NCBI RefSeq assembly: GCF_000963945.1
Contig: NZ_BAMW01000002.1
Location: forward strand, 1 to 64,000
Direction: 5' to 3'
Origin: Acetobacter indonesiensis
GTDB taxonomy: Bacteria > Pseudomonadota > Alphaproteobacteria > Acetobacterales > Acetobacteraceae
DNA length: 64,000 bases
The notes below the pieces were generated by a model that saw only the letters and a program-made list of their open reading frames with translations, was not told the DNA's origin and did no database searches. Below are positions 54,100 through 63,318 of the stretch, in pieces (the first letter of the stretch is position 1; each line of letters opens with the position of its first letter). The position numbers were made by a program, and so were the translations under genes.

Positions 54100-55185
54100 A
54101 TGAGCCAGCCTGTGCGCCGTATTATTCACATTGATATGGATGCGTTCTATGCCTCCGTCGAACAGAGGGACAACCCGGCGTTAAAAGGGCACCCGGTTGC
54201 TGTCGGCCGCAGTCAGGAGCGGGGAGTCGTTGCTGCTGCCAGTTATGAAGCCCGGACTTTCGGCGTTCGGTCTGCCATGCCATCGGTCGTGGCCCGCAGA
54301 AAATGCCCGCATCTGATTTTCGTGCCGCCCCGCTTTGACGTTTACCGAGCCGTTTCCGCACAGATACACGCCATTTTTGCCCGCTATACGCCCCTTATCC
54401 AGCCGCTTTCACTTGATGAAGCGTATCTGGATGTCACAAATCCCCTGCTTCCTCGCCCGTCAGCTACCGCCATCGCGCAGGAAATTCGGGCCGCCATCAA
54501 GGAAGAGACTGGCCTGACCGCATCTGCGGGCATTTCTTACAACAAATTTCTGGCTAAATTAGCGTCTGACTACCGCAAACCAGACGGCCAGTTTGTCATC
54601 CCTCCCGGTGCTGGCGAGGCTTTTGTGGCAGAATTGCCCGTGGGCACATTTCATGGAATTGGGCCTGCGACCGCCGCCCGCATGAATGCACTGGGCATCC
54701 ATACCGGCGCAGACTTACGCCGACAGCCACTTCCCCTATTAATCCGCCACTTTGGCAAAGCTGCGCCGTTCTACCACGGTATTGCGCGGGGTGAAGATTT
54801 GCGCCCTGTGGAGGTCAACCGTCCACGTAAATCCATTGGGAAAGAAACCACCTTCCAGAACGATCTGCATCACACACCCGAACTGCATAACGCGCTGGGC
54901 CTGCTGGCTGACAGCGTCTGGATGGCGTGTACCAAACGGCATCTTTCTGGCCGAACGGTCACTTTGAAACTTCGCTATTCTGACTTTACACAATTAACGC
55001 GCAGTAAATCTTTTACAGACCCCGTGCAAAACCGGGGCCAGTTGGAAGAAACGGCGGTGCTTATGCTCTCCCCGCTGCTCCCACTGGTGCGCGGGGTGCG
55101 GCTGCTTGGCATTACGGTTTCATCTCTCGATGCACCCAATGCCGCAGCGCAGGAGACCCAATTATCCCTGTTAGCGGGGCTTTGA
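54100..55185 (+). CDS. dinB: DNA polymerase IV
   Basis: 361 residues. Error-prone Y-family polymerase. Catalytic motifs HIDMDAFYASVEQRD and SLDEAYLDV, then ASAGISYNKFLAKLASDYRKPDGQ, a helix-hairpin-helix region (FHGIGPATAARMNALGIHTGADL) and the little-finger domain (KSIGKETTFQND). The ATG at 54100 is chosen because it begins the conserved N-terminus; the open frame from 54040 overlaps the SOS box. No typical C-terminal beta-clamp motif beyond QLSLLAGL is visible, which could itself be the clamp motif. Confidence 0.95.
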   Translation: MSQPVRRIIHIDMDAFYASVEQRDNPALKGHPVAVGRSQERGVVAAASYEARTFGVRSAMPSVVARRKCPHLIFVPPRFDVYRAVSAQIHAIFARYTPLIQPLSLDEAYLDVTNPLLPRPSATAIAQEIRAAIKEETGLTASAGISYNKFLAKLASDYRKPDGQFVIPPGAGEAFVAELPVGTFHGIGPATAARMNALGIHTGADLRRQPLPLLIRHFGKAAPFYHGIARGEDLRPVEVNRPRKSIGKETTFQNDLHHTPELHNALGLLADSVWMACTKRHLSGRTVTLKLRYSDFTQLTRSKSFTDPVQNRGQLEETAVLMLSPLLPLVRGVRLLGITVSSLDAPNAAAQETQLSLLAGL

Positions 55186-55446
55186 AACGCTTTCGCCCAC
55201 GCAGGCTCACAGGCTGTTCCCTTGTCTGATCTTTCCGTTTGGGATTAAAACGCCTGTTTTTCGGGGGAAATAATCACAAAAGGGTATTTTCTTATCAGAC
55301 ACACCATTCAGGATGTTACGGTTCAATTTCATTTCTTAATGAAAACAATAAAGCCTGATACATTCTCCTTCTGACACCAGCCAGTCTCCACGCGTTGGGC
55401 CTTCCTTCTTGGCCGCCAGCCCCTCCTTTCACAGCAAGGACGCATA
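55186..55446. other. Intergenic region before the permease gene
   Basis: 261 bp without a gene. The centre (about 55245-55340) is AT-rich and probably contains the permease promoter, but I found no clear -35/-10 pair. AAGGA lies just before the downstream ATG. Confidence 0.3.
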
Positions 55447-56934
55447 ATGCCCGCATCTGCTCACCCGTCTTCCACCCCACAGACCACCCCCTCCCTGACG
55501 GCTGAGGGGTATCATAGGGGGCTGGGAAAACGGCAGATGCAGATGATCTCCATTGGAGGAGCCATCGGCACGGGGTTGTTCCTCGGGGCCGGGTCCCGCC
55601 TTCAGCAGGTGGGGCCTTCTCTGGCGCTGGTCTATCTTGTGTGCGGCATTTTTGCGTTTCTGATGCTGCGGGCCATGGGCGAACTGGTAATGTACCGCCC
55701 AAGCAGCGGTAGTTTTGTCTCCTACGCGCAGGAATTTCTCGGCCCCAAAGCGTCCTACACCGTCGGTGCGCTGGCGTTTCTGAACTGGGCGATGACCGGT
55801 ATTGGCGATATTACGGCTGTCGCGCTGTATATGCAGTTCTGGGGAACATTTGCTGCTGTTCCACAATGGGTCTTTGCCTTGATGGCGCTTATCCTGATCA
55901 CGACCATGAACATGATTGGGGTCCGCTGGTTTGGCGAAATGGAATTCTGGTTCGCACTTGTCAAAGTCGGTGCGCTTGTCAGTTTTCTGGTGATTGGCTC
56001 GATTGTTCTGGGGCTGCGGGTACCCGTAGCCGGACATTCCACCGGCCTGCATCTGATTACAGATAATGGCGGCCTGTTCCCCCATGGCCTGTTACCCGCA
56101 CTTGTTCTGGTACAAGGCGTCATTTTTGCCTATGCGGGGATTGAACTGGTCGGCACGGCCGCAGGTGAGTGTGAGGATGTCAAAACCATCCTGCCCAAGG
56201 CCATCAGTAATGTTATCTGGCGTATTGCGCTGTTCTATGTGGGCACGGTTACCCTGCTGGTTCTGCTGCTGCCATGGAACGCTTACCATGCGGGCACCAG
56301 CCCTTTTGTTACGTTTTTCTCCAGCCTGGGCGTGCCCGGCATGGACAGCATCATGAATATTGTGGTGCTGACAGCAGCGCTCTCCAGCCTTAATTCCGGT
56401 TTGTATTCTACGGGGCGCGTTTTAAGGGCTCTGGCGCTTGATGGGTCTGCCCCGCGTTATCTGACGCACATGAACTCAAAAGCCATTCCTTCGGCCGCTA
56501 TTCTGACGACGGTCGCAATTTATATGGTTGGCGTTGTACTGAACTACTTTCTGCCCGCCCAGATTTTCGAGATTGTCCTGAATGTTGCGGCTATCGGCAT
56601 TCTGGGGACATGGGCATTCATTGTGCTGTGCCAGATCAAACTGCGTCAGGCCATTAAACGCGGCATCATTCCCGCCACGTCATTTCCCATGCCAGGTGCG
56701 CCTTTTACGTCATGGCTGACGCTTGCCTTCTTTGCTGGGGTTGGGGTTCTGATGGCGTTTGATTACCCCAACGGCACATGGAGCATCTGCTCCATTCCTG
56801 TCATAACACTCTTGCTTATCATCGGATGGAAAACATTCCGGCATACACCAGACCACCCAGCCGTTCCGGTGCCACAAACAGTCGCATCTATCGCGCTGAC
56901 GGAAGACCTTATTGAGAAAATAAAGAAAAAATAG
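55447..56934 (+). CDS. Amino acid permease, AnsP-like (APC/AAT family)
   Basis: 495 residues with about twelve membrane helices. The first helix region (GYHRGLGKRQMQMISIGGAIGTGLFLGAG) and the RAMGELVMYRPSSGSFVSYAQEFLG loop are very close to the L-asparagine permease group of the AAT family; related permeases carry other amino acids. The protein ends in a basic Lys-rich tail. Strong terminator follows. Confidence 0.88.
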   Translation: MPASAHPSSTPQTTPSLTAEGYHRGLGKRQMQMISIGGAIGTGLFLGAGSRLQQVGPSLALVYLVCGIFAFLMLRAMGELVMYRPSSGSFVSYAQEFLGPKASYTVGALAFLNWAMTGIGDITAVALYMQFWGTFAAVPQWVFALMALILITTMNMIGVRWFGEMEFWFALVKVGALVSFLVIGSIVLGLRVPVAGHSTGLHLITDNGGLFPHGLLPALVLVQGVIFAYAGIELVGTAAGECEDVKTILPKAISNVIWRIALFYVGTVTLLVLLLPWNAYHAGTSPFVTFFSSLGVPGMDSIMNIVVLTAALSSLNSGLYSTGRVLRALALDGSAPRYLTHMNSKAIPSAAILTTVAIYMVGVVLNYFLPAQIFEIVLNVAAIGILGTWAFIVLCQIKLRQAIKRGIIPATSFPMPGAPFTSWLTLAFFAGVGVLMAFDYPNGTWSICSIPVITLLLIIGWKTFRHTPDHPAVPVPQTVASIALTEDLIEKIKKK

Positions 56935-56951
56935 AAAACACTTTTTCTAAA

Positions 56952-56986
56952 AAAATACCCATGAAATGATTTCATGGGTATTTTGC
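56952..56986. terminator. Intrinsic terminator behind the permease
   Basis: Arms aaaatacccatgaaat (56952-56967) and atttcatgggtatttt (56969-56984) are perfect inverted repeats. T-rich flanks on both strands make it usable in both directions. Confidence 0.92.
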
Positions 56987-57015
56987 CATTTTTATTTTTT
57001 CAAATCGATATTTGA

Positions 57016-57046
57016 GGTGACTGTATTTTTATACTGCACAGTCACC
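57016..57046 (-). terminator. Terminator candidate of the YPDV-module gene
   Basis: Perfect 9-bp arms ggtgactgt/acagtcacc with an AT-rich loop, 14 bases beyond the stop of the minus-strand gene. The T-tract is poor. Confidence 0.6.
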
Positions 57047-57060
57047 CTTATCAGGCAAAA

Positions 57061-57534
57061 TTAACGGAGTGGACGCTTTTCATGAAAGCCGAAGCAAACG
57101 TAATGCATGAAAGCCCCGAACGGGAAGGCTGCAATATCAGGATTTGCCTGAACATAAGCCTGCGCATCAAAGAACGCGTTAGGGTTACGACCTTCCTGCA
57201 AACCATGCGTCAGGAAATGCTCCAGCGGTTCGATGCCCGCATCGCGCACATCCGGGTAGGTTGCCAGATACCATAGACCATCGAAGAAAACCGCAGCTTC
57301 AGCCGCCTTAGCAGAATGAGCCGGGGGAGAAGCGACTGCTTCGTCAGCAAAAAGATCGGCATCATCAAGCAGACCGGTAAAAGAAACATCCAGTTCCTCT
57401 ACCTCTTCAGGCTCAACTTCAGCCTTACGCACCTTCTTTACCACTCCGGCGCGGCGGGTTGGCTTAGGGGCTTCCACTTTCTGTTTGGGGCCACGACGTG
57501 CGACCGTTTTATCTTTACTAACGCGTGCAATCAT
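57061..57534 (-). CDS. Small protein with a YPDV repeat module
   Basis: 157 residues. A Lys/Arg/Pro-rich N-terminal part (about 1-40), an acidic linker (41-70), then at 84-157 two copies of a Tyr/Pro/Asp module: FDGLWYLATYPDVRDAGIEPLEHFLTHGLQEGRNPN and FDAQAYVQANPDIAAFPFGAFMHYVCFGFHEKRPL (described here in parts). The same module stands at the N-terminus of the divergent glycosyltransferase gene 380 bases away and occurs in other bacterial glycosyltransferases. No catalytic domain is present. The ATG at 57534 has a weak GAGTGGA ahead; the frame extends to 57624. It is more GC-rich than its partner. Confidence 0.72.
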   Translation of the reverse strand: MIARVSKDKTVARRGPKQKVEAPKPTRRAGVVKKVRKAEVEPEEVEELDVSFTGLLDDADLFADEAVASPPAHSAKAAEAAVFFDGLWYLATYPDVRDAGIEPLEHFLTHGLQEGRNPNAFFDAQAYVQANPDIAAFPFGAFMHYVCFGFHEKRPLR

Positions 57535-57913
57535 TATTCCACTCACCGTGTTTCTAAATGCCTCTAGAACGCTTAATAAATTAAGGCCGTTGTTGTCCAG
57601 AGTATCTAAGCCGTATTCGTGCATTTTCTTTGTAAAAAATTGCGCGGCTCAAACATGATAACTAAGAAAAAGTTTATTTTAGATGTAAATAGTCATTCGG
57701 AAATTTTCTTAATAGTTTAATTTTATTCAAAAAATAAGTTTCTTTGAAAGCAGAAATGTTACCTAATTTTTACAAAAATAGACACAAGCTAGTTTTATAA
57801 TTTATTACAACACCGGAAAGAAAGAAAAACAATATATCTTTTTATCCATATTTTAGGCACCCTACCGCCATGGCATATACCGACTTGACCGTAGCCGCTC
57901 AACAGGAAGCATC
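57535..57913. promoter_or_regulatory. Very AT-rich divergent promoter region
   Basis: 379 bp between divergent starts (289 bp if the longer minus-strand frame is used). From about 57640 to 57860 the sequence is strongly AT-rich with A- and T-tracts, as expected of a silenced or curved promoter region. A short frame of 18 codons at 57870-57926 ends inside the glycosyltransferase start. No clear promoter pair found. Confidence 0.45.
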
Positions 57914-59464
57914 ATGGCATCACTGACGTCCTGGAACAAAAAAGATATCAAGACAATTATCGACTCAGAGCAGTTTGATGTTGACTACTATCTCTCTTCC
58001 TACCCTGATGTAAAAAATGCAGGCATTAATCCTATTATTCATTACGTCGTTTATGGCTGCAAAGAGCATAAACAACCAAACGATACATTTAATACAGATA
58101 TCTATCTGAACCTTTTTGGCTCTGTTATTCAGCCAGAAGAAAACCCTTTCGCCCATTACATAAGAAATAATGAAAATATCTATTTTTTTGAAAAAGGACT
58201 TTTGCAGGAATATTCTCACGAATTTCTGACAAAATGCCTGAACCGTTTTAAGGGCTATGCCCTTTTTGACCCTGACTATTATCAGGATTCAAACAAGAAA
58301 GTGTCTTTTACCGGCATTTCTGCAACGCGACATGCCCTCTTATACGGTATTGGTGAAGGGAGAGAGGTTCTATCGCCGCGCCGCATTGCCCAGTATCTAG
58401 GAAATGAATGTAAAAAAGAACTCTTCTATAAACCGACAAAACAGAAAAAAGCTTTTAGCGCTCCAAAATCTATTGGCGTTTTTTATCATTCAGACGGTAA
58501 CTCGTTCATTCAGGAACTTGCCGAGCTGCTACACGCCTACCTGACTGACAGCGGCTTCACCGCCACGCTCATGACCGAGCAAACACCCCTCAGCCAGAAG
58601 CCTGATCTGTGTATTTTTTGTGCGCCCCATGAGTTTTTCTTTCTTGCCGGAACGGAGGAGTGGAGGCAGGAAAACATCATTGAACAATCCATCATGTTCA
58701 ATACGGAACAGCCGCAGACCTTATGGTTCACCCGTGGGCTAATCTACATTCTTATGTCTGCCGGGGTGATGGATTTGTGTCACCAGAATTTGCAGGCATT
58801 TACAGATATTGGCCTGAACACATTTCATTTTGATCCATTAGTAAAAATCGAAAAAACGCGCCTGAAACAAGCCGATAAAAATCATCCCTTTTTCCGCGTT
58901 CTACCAGAAGCGGCTCAAAGCGGATCTTCGCCGCTAAAAAACTTTAGCAACAGAAGTATTGATATCAGTTTCTTTGGCAATACATCCTTAAAGCGTGAGA
59001 AGTTTTTTTCGCGTAACGCTGGCTTTCTTTCTGATTACGAGTGCTTTCTGTATTATCGCAAAATAGATGGCCCACTCCCATCTAGCGGCGCTTACGATAT
59101 TCTCAGCCGTCTTCCACGATACGTGGCGGAAAACTCAAAAATTCTTTTGAACATTCATAGAGACGACAACTGCTTTTTTGAATGGCATCGTATCGTTCGG
59201 CAAGGCATGGCAGCAGGCGCGGTGGTTATAACCGAAGAATGCTTCCCACACCCCCTTTATAAAGATGGGGAGCATTATCTGACGGAAAGCCCACGTCATA
59301 TGCCAAACCTGATCGAATGGCTGTTCCACACGGAAGACGGGGTGCAAGAGGCTGCCAGAATTCAGCGAAACTGCTTCACCATTCTGACTAACAAAACACT
59401 ACTGAAAGCCAAACATCTGGATTTACAGAACTATATTTCTTCTGTGTGGAGCACCGTTCAATGA
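57914..59464 (+). CDS. Glycosyltransferase with N-terminal YPDV modules
   Basis: 516 residues. Two YPDV-type modules at about 21-90 (FDVDYYLSSYPDVKNAGINP, IHYVVYG) and 119-155 (FDPDYYQDSN, ALLYGIGEGREV). From about 185 a Rossmann-type glycosyltransferase domain begins (IGVFYHSDGNSFIQELAELLHAYL). The end (NSKILLNIHRDDNCFFEWHRIVRQGMAAGAVVITEECFPHPLYKDGEHYL) matches the CgeB/Glyco_trans_1_2 C-terminal signature with a Glu in the nucleotide-sugar pocket. GGAAG precedes the ATG. Base composition is visibly AT-richer than the neighbours. Overlaps the next gene by ATGA. Confidence 0.82.
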   Translation: MASLTSWNKKDIKTIIDSEQFDVDYYLSSYPDVKNAGINPIIHYVVYGCKEHKQPNDTFNTDIYLNLFGSVIQPEENPFAHYIRNNENIYFFEKGLLQEYSHEFLTKCLNRFKGYALFDPDYYQDSNKKVSFTGISATRHALLYGIGEGREVLSPRRIAQYLGNECKKELFYKPTKQKKAFSAPKSIGVFYHSDGNSFIQELAELLHAYLTDSGFTATLMTEQTPLSQKPDLCIFCAPHEFFFLAGTEEWRQENIIEQSIMFNTEQPQTLWFTRGLIYILMSAGVMDLCHQNLQAFTDIGLNTFHFDPLVKIEKTRLKQADKNHPFFRVLPEAAQSGSSPLKNFSNRSIDISFFGNTSLKREKFFSRNAGFLSDYECFLYYRKIDGPLPSSGAYDILSRLPRYVAENSKILLNIHRDDNCFFEWHRIVRQGMAAGAVVITEECFPHPLYKDGEHYLTESPRHMPNLIEWLFHTEDGVQEAARIQRNCFTILTNKTLLKAKHLDLQNYISSVWSTVQ

Positions 59465-60243
59465 GCATCATGAAACCGTGGGATCCAAAAGCAGAAACTG
59501 TTTTTTTACATAAGAAAAAAGCAAAGGTTTCCCCTCATCTTATCAGCATTTGTCTGACCAATTATAATTATGGGTCTTTTATTGAAGAATGCCTGGATTC
59601 TCTCTTCGCTCAAACGCATGATCCGCTTGATCTGGTGATCGTGGATGATGCGTCAACTGCCCCTGATACAATCGAAATCATTACGGATTGGCTAGAAAAG
59701 AATAAAAACAGGTTTTACCGGGCCACATTATTGGTGAACCCCCATAATCAAGGGCCGTCCTTTTCCAGAAATGTTGCTTTTGACTACGCCATGGGCAAAT
59801 CCGTCTTCATTATGGACGCTGATAACGCCCTGTATCCCACAGCCCTTGAAAAAACCTACGATGCTTTAACGCGAGGTAACTTCCCCGCGGTATACACACA
59901 GATTGAAGAATTTGGTGAGCGTAACGGTATTGGGCGTGCCGACATGTGGGACACCACGCTCATGCGAAAAAACAATTATATTGATGTCATGGCGCTTATT
60001 CGCAAAGACGTCTGGCAACAGGTTGGGGGATTTTCCCATATTGAAGAAGGGTGGGAAGATTATGATTTCTGGCTGAAGTTTATTGATGCAGGGCTTGAAC
60101 CCGGTTATCTACCCCAGATTTTATGCCGTTACAGAGTGCATAATGCGTCCCGCACAACGCTTGAGGCACTAGCAGCGCATGAACAATTAGAACTGATTAT
60201 GGCGTTTCGGCATCCCGTACCAAACAACGGGACAGACCTGTAA
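59461..60243 (+). CDS. Glycosyltransferase family 2
   Basis: 260 residues, GT-A fold. ISICLTNYNYGSFIEECLDSLFAQ, VDDAS with the nucleotide-binding Asp pair, VFIMDADN (DxD metal site) and the acidic GWEDYDFWLKF (catalytic base region) are all present. Translationally coupled to the preceding glycosyltransferase; the two likely build one glycan or modify one acceptor, which is unknown. A hairpin follows at 60289. Confidence 0.9.
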   Translation: MSIMKPWDPKAETVFLHKKKAKVSPHLISICLTNYNYGSFIEECLDSLFAQTHDPLDLVIVDDASTAPDTIEIITDWLEKNKNRFYRATLLVNPHNQGPSFSRNVAFDYAMGKSVFIMDADNALYPTALEKTYDALTRGNFPAVYTQIEEFGERNGIGRADMWDTTLMRKNNYIDVMALIRKDVWQQVGGFSHIEEGWEDYDFWLKFIDAGLEPGYLPQILCRYRVHNASRTTLEALAAHEQLELIMAFRHPVPNNGTDL

Positions 60244-60288
60244 ATCATTCAGTTTCTAATCGAGTTTCAAAAAATTTCATGGTGGCTA

Positions 60289-60326
60289 ACGAGAAAGAAT
60301 AGCTTAATAAAGTCGTTCTTTCTCGT
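60289..60326 (+). terminator. Terminator candidate of the glycosyltransferase operon
   Basis: Perfect 11-bp arms acgagaaagaa/ttctttctcgt with a 16-base loop, followed by ttaa. Position fits the end of the operon. Confidence 0.65.
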
Positions 60327-60439
60327 TTAAGGTAGAAATATAATTTATTAGACCTGCCACTGCCGGAAAATCATGATAAGGTATTCTTCATATCAGAACG
60401 CCCCCTAGAAATTTTCCAATCAGTTTTTATACCCCAATA

Positions 60440-60471
60440 AAAAACCCGCCCTATCAGAGGGGCGGGTTTTT
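60440..60471. terminator. Intrinsic terminator, mainly for the M16 protease gene
   Basis: Arms aaaaacccgccc (60440-60451) and gggcgggttttt (60460-60471), perfect; T-runs on both strands. Confidence 0.93.
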
Positions 60472-60476
60472 GCGTT

Positions 60477-63266
60477 TCACCAGTTTGGCGTGGGGCCTTT
60501 TACAATCTGTGCCAGATCATCCGGTCTTACCCACTTCTTAAAGGCAGCCTGCACATCTGCACCGGATGCCTTGTAATAAGCCTCGGCCGCCTTGTCCGTA
60601 TCATCTAATGGCAGATCAAGGTTGATCAGGCTCAGATACTCCCCTGCAATAGCCCTCAGGCTGGCACGACGGAGCGGCAGGCTCCGCAGGAGAGAAGCCT
60701 TGGCCAGAGACAGTTCATCCTCTGTTGGTGGAGCAGACTGCATGGTGCGCAAATCCTGCACGGCGGCAAGGCGCGCCTTACCAACTTTGTCAGGGTCTGC
60801 CCCGTAATCAAGTGCATAGCTTCCACGGGTGCGGCTCCAGTTAAAGCTGCTGCCCACCGTATAAACGTACCCCGTTTTCACCCGCAGATCACGATACAGG
60901 CGGGAGGAGAACAGGCCGCCGCCCAAGACTTCGTTCCCTAAGCGCAGCATGTAACGATCAGGATCTGACACCTGAAGTCCAATGGTTTCGGTCAGAACGA
61001 CTTCATCCTGCACGCTGCTTTTATCAGGCACATTTGCCCGTGATGCTTTGCTCAACGGCACTTTTGGCAAGTTCAGGTCGGGTTTTGGGCCTTCAGCTTT
61101 CCAGTCACCAAATGCTTTTTCCACCACTGCACGTGCTTTTTCAGGGGTGATGTCGCCTGTGACCACAATGGTGGTCAGATCAGGCCGCCAGGCTGTCTGG
61201 TAATAATGCAGCACATCATCCCGCGTCACGCTCATGATGGAGACTGGCGTTGCCTCACGCAATGCGGGGTCTTTTGCTGGTAAAATGGCGGTTTGAATTG
61301 CTTTACCAAACAAGTGGCCGGGCGACATCAATGTACCGGCCTGTGCTTGTGCCAACTGCATCCGCACAACCTGAAACGCTTTATCTGGAAAAGCCGGATG
61401 CAATTCATTTTCTGCCAGAAGTGCGACACCTTTTTCAAAATCAGGTGTCAGCACTTGAAGTGAAAAATTACCGCCAGCATCTTCCCATGCAGGAATATCA
61501 TCCAGTGCCTTCTGGAAGGCCAGACGATCATGCGTTGTCGTGCCGTAGGAGAACAGGGATTCGGTTATATCCTCGACCCCTTCTTTCCCTGCCGGTTCCT
61601 GCAAGGCCGCTTGCTGACGCACTTCACCCGTCAGCTGCACCGTATGACTGACGTGCGATGGCCAGACAATCAGCTTGATACCATTAGGCAGAACGCTGAC
61701 ATCGGGAAGCGGGGTGGCCGTTGGTTTTTCAAGCTGTGCCAGCGCTTTTTCAGCCCAGTCAGGCAGTTTTACTGGCTTGTCTGGTGTTGACGCAAAGGAT
61801 TCTGCACCGCCGAAGCCTTTGCCTGCAACGGGCTTGCCTGAACTTTCTGGCGTCAGCACTGCCGTAACGGCATGCGCCGGGTCAAGCAGAGACGCGGCAA
61901 GTTTGTTGACGGCTTCAGGGGTGACTGCCTGATAAGCGGCAACAACATCCCCCGGAGACTCCAGATTTTGGAAGGCCAGCGCGTTGGACCAGATAGCAGC
62001 CAGACCACTCACAGAGTTAGCGGAAAACTGGAGCTGCGCTACTTCACGGCGTTTTGCCGCTTCAACCAGATCAGCCGGGACGCCTTCTTTGCGGATTTTT
62101 TCAAGAACACCGCGTAAATCAGCCATTGTTTTTGAAGAATCAGCCCCTTTGGGGAAAGCGGCCAAGGCTAGCCCAAACCCGGCTTCCTTTTTAGGGGCAT
62201 ATTCAAACCCCGCAAACAGGGCTTTTCCTTGCGGCACCAGATCATACAATGCGCCACGCTGGCTGCCCAACACATCAGACAGAATATCAGCCGTTGCAAA
62301 ATCCTGTGCTGTGCGGCCGGGCATTGGGAAGGCCAGTGTGGCAAACCCTACGGGGTAATCGGTCGGTAGCGTAATGGTGTGCGCTGTAGGGGCAACAGGG
62401 GTTACTTTATGGCGTTCTGGCAGAGTTTTACGCGGAATATTCCCGAATGCCTCTTTCACCTGATCAAGCGTGGTGACCGGGTTTATATCGCCGGTAATAA
62501 TCAGAATAGCATTGTTGGGCGCATACCATTTTTCATAAAAACCACGGAGCAGCGCGGCATTCGTTTTTTCAAAAGACGGGCGCGTGCCCAGCGCGTCTTT
62601 TTCATACGGTGTTCCGGCAAACAGAATGGACTGCAACTGTTCAAGATAGCGATAAGCCGGGCTGGACAGATCGCGTGAGACCTCCTGCTCAATCGCGCCG
62701 CGCTCCTTGCTCCAGTCCGCATCAGACAGGGTCAGGCCATTCATGCGCAGGGCTTCGATTTTCAGCAAAACGGGCAAATCGCGTGCCTGCGCCGTATAAA
62801 AATACTGGGTTACGTCTTCAGTCGTATCCGCATTATAGCTGCCGCCCAGACGGGACCCGATTGCAGCTAACTGGTCTTTATCCAGCCCCTTGCTTCCGCG
62901 GAACATCATATGTTCAAGCGCATGCGCGGTGCCGGGAAACCCAGCCGGGGCCTCGGCTGACCCCACAAGATAGTTGATTTCTGTTGTGACCACAGGCGCA
63001 AGCCTGTTCGGCACAATTACAACACGCAGCCCATTGGGCAATGTGGCCCGCACAACCTGTGCACTGCTAAGGGCGGCTGGTACCAATGCTGACGGCATGG
63101 AAGGGCCAGACGGCTGTGGCGCAGTTTGCTGCGCATACACAGGAACAGACAGCGCTGTGCCAGCCAGCAGCCCAGCCCCCAGAAGAAGACCGGACAGACG
63201 ATTTTTCGCCCCAGTTCTTGAGGAATGGCTCTGCTGATGAGGCGCGGAGGAAGCGTGAACCGTCAT
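60477..63266 (-). CDS. M16 family (insulinase-like) zinc protease, two-domain
   Basis: 929 residues. Signal peptide (LSGLLLGAGLLAGTALSVPVYA), then two M16 halves. The N-terminal half has the zinc motif His115-x-x-Glu118-His119 in AHALEHMMFRG and the downstream Glu in ERGAIEQEVSRD. The C-terminal half starts near LPNGIKLIVWPSH and lacks the zinc motif, but has the Arg-Tyr pair region (SSRLYRDLRVKTGYVYTV) that helps the active site. Periplasmic peptidase is expected. AAGGT precedes the ATG at 63266; the frame reaches 63329. Confidence 0.93.
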   Translation of the reverse strand: MTVHASSAPHQQSHSSRTGAKNRLSGLLLGAGLLAGTALSVPVYAQQTAPQPSGPSMPSALVPAALSSAQVVRATLPNGLRVVIVPNRLAPVVTTEINYLVGSAEAPAGFPGTAHALEHMMFRGSKGLDKDQLAAIGSRLGGSYNADTTEDVTQYFYTAQARDLPVLLKIEALRMNGLTLSDADWSKERGAIEQEVSRDLSSPAYRYLEQLQSILFAGTPYEKDALGTRPSFEKTNAALLRGFYEKWYAPNNAILIITGDINPVTTLDQVKEAFGNIPRKTLPERHKVTPVAPTAHTITLPTDYPVGFATLAFPMPGRTAQDFATADILSDVLGSQRGALYDLVPQGKALFAGFEYAPKKEAGFGLALAAFPKGADSSKTMADLRGVLEKIRKEGVPADLVEAAKRREVAQLQFSANSVSGLAAIWSNALAFQNLESPGDVVAAYQAVTPEAVNKLAASLLDPAHAVTAVLTPESSGKPVAGKGFGGAESFASTPDKPVKLPDWAEKALAQLEKPTATPLPDVSVLPNGIKLIVWPSHVSHTVQLTGEVRQQAALQEPAGKEGVEDITESLFSYGTTTHDRLAFQKALDDIPAWEDAGGNFSLQVLTPDFEKGVALLAENELHPAFPDKAFQVVRMQLAQAQAGTLMSPGHLFGKAIQTAILPAKDPALREATPVSIMSVTRDDVLHYYQTAWRPDLTTIVVTGDITPEKARAVVEKAFGDWKAEGPKPDLNLPKVPLSKASRANVPDKSSVQDEVVLTETIGLQVSDPDRYMLRLGNEVLGGGLFSSRLYRDLRVKTGYVYTVGSSFNWSRTRGSYALDYGADPDKVGKARLAAVQDLRTMQSAPPTEDELSLAKASLLRSLPLRRASLRAIAGEYLSLINLDLPLDDTDKAAEAYYKASGADVQAAFKKWVRPDDLAQIVKGPTPNW

Positions 63267-63318
63267 TCTGTTACCTTGTTTCTGCGCAGCGTTTGAAAGA
63301 AAGGGCAAACCGGGGCGT

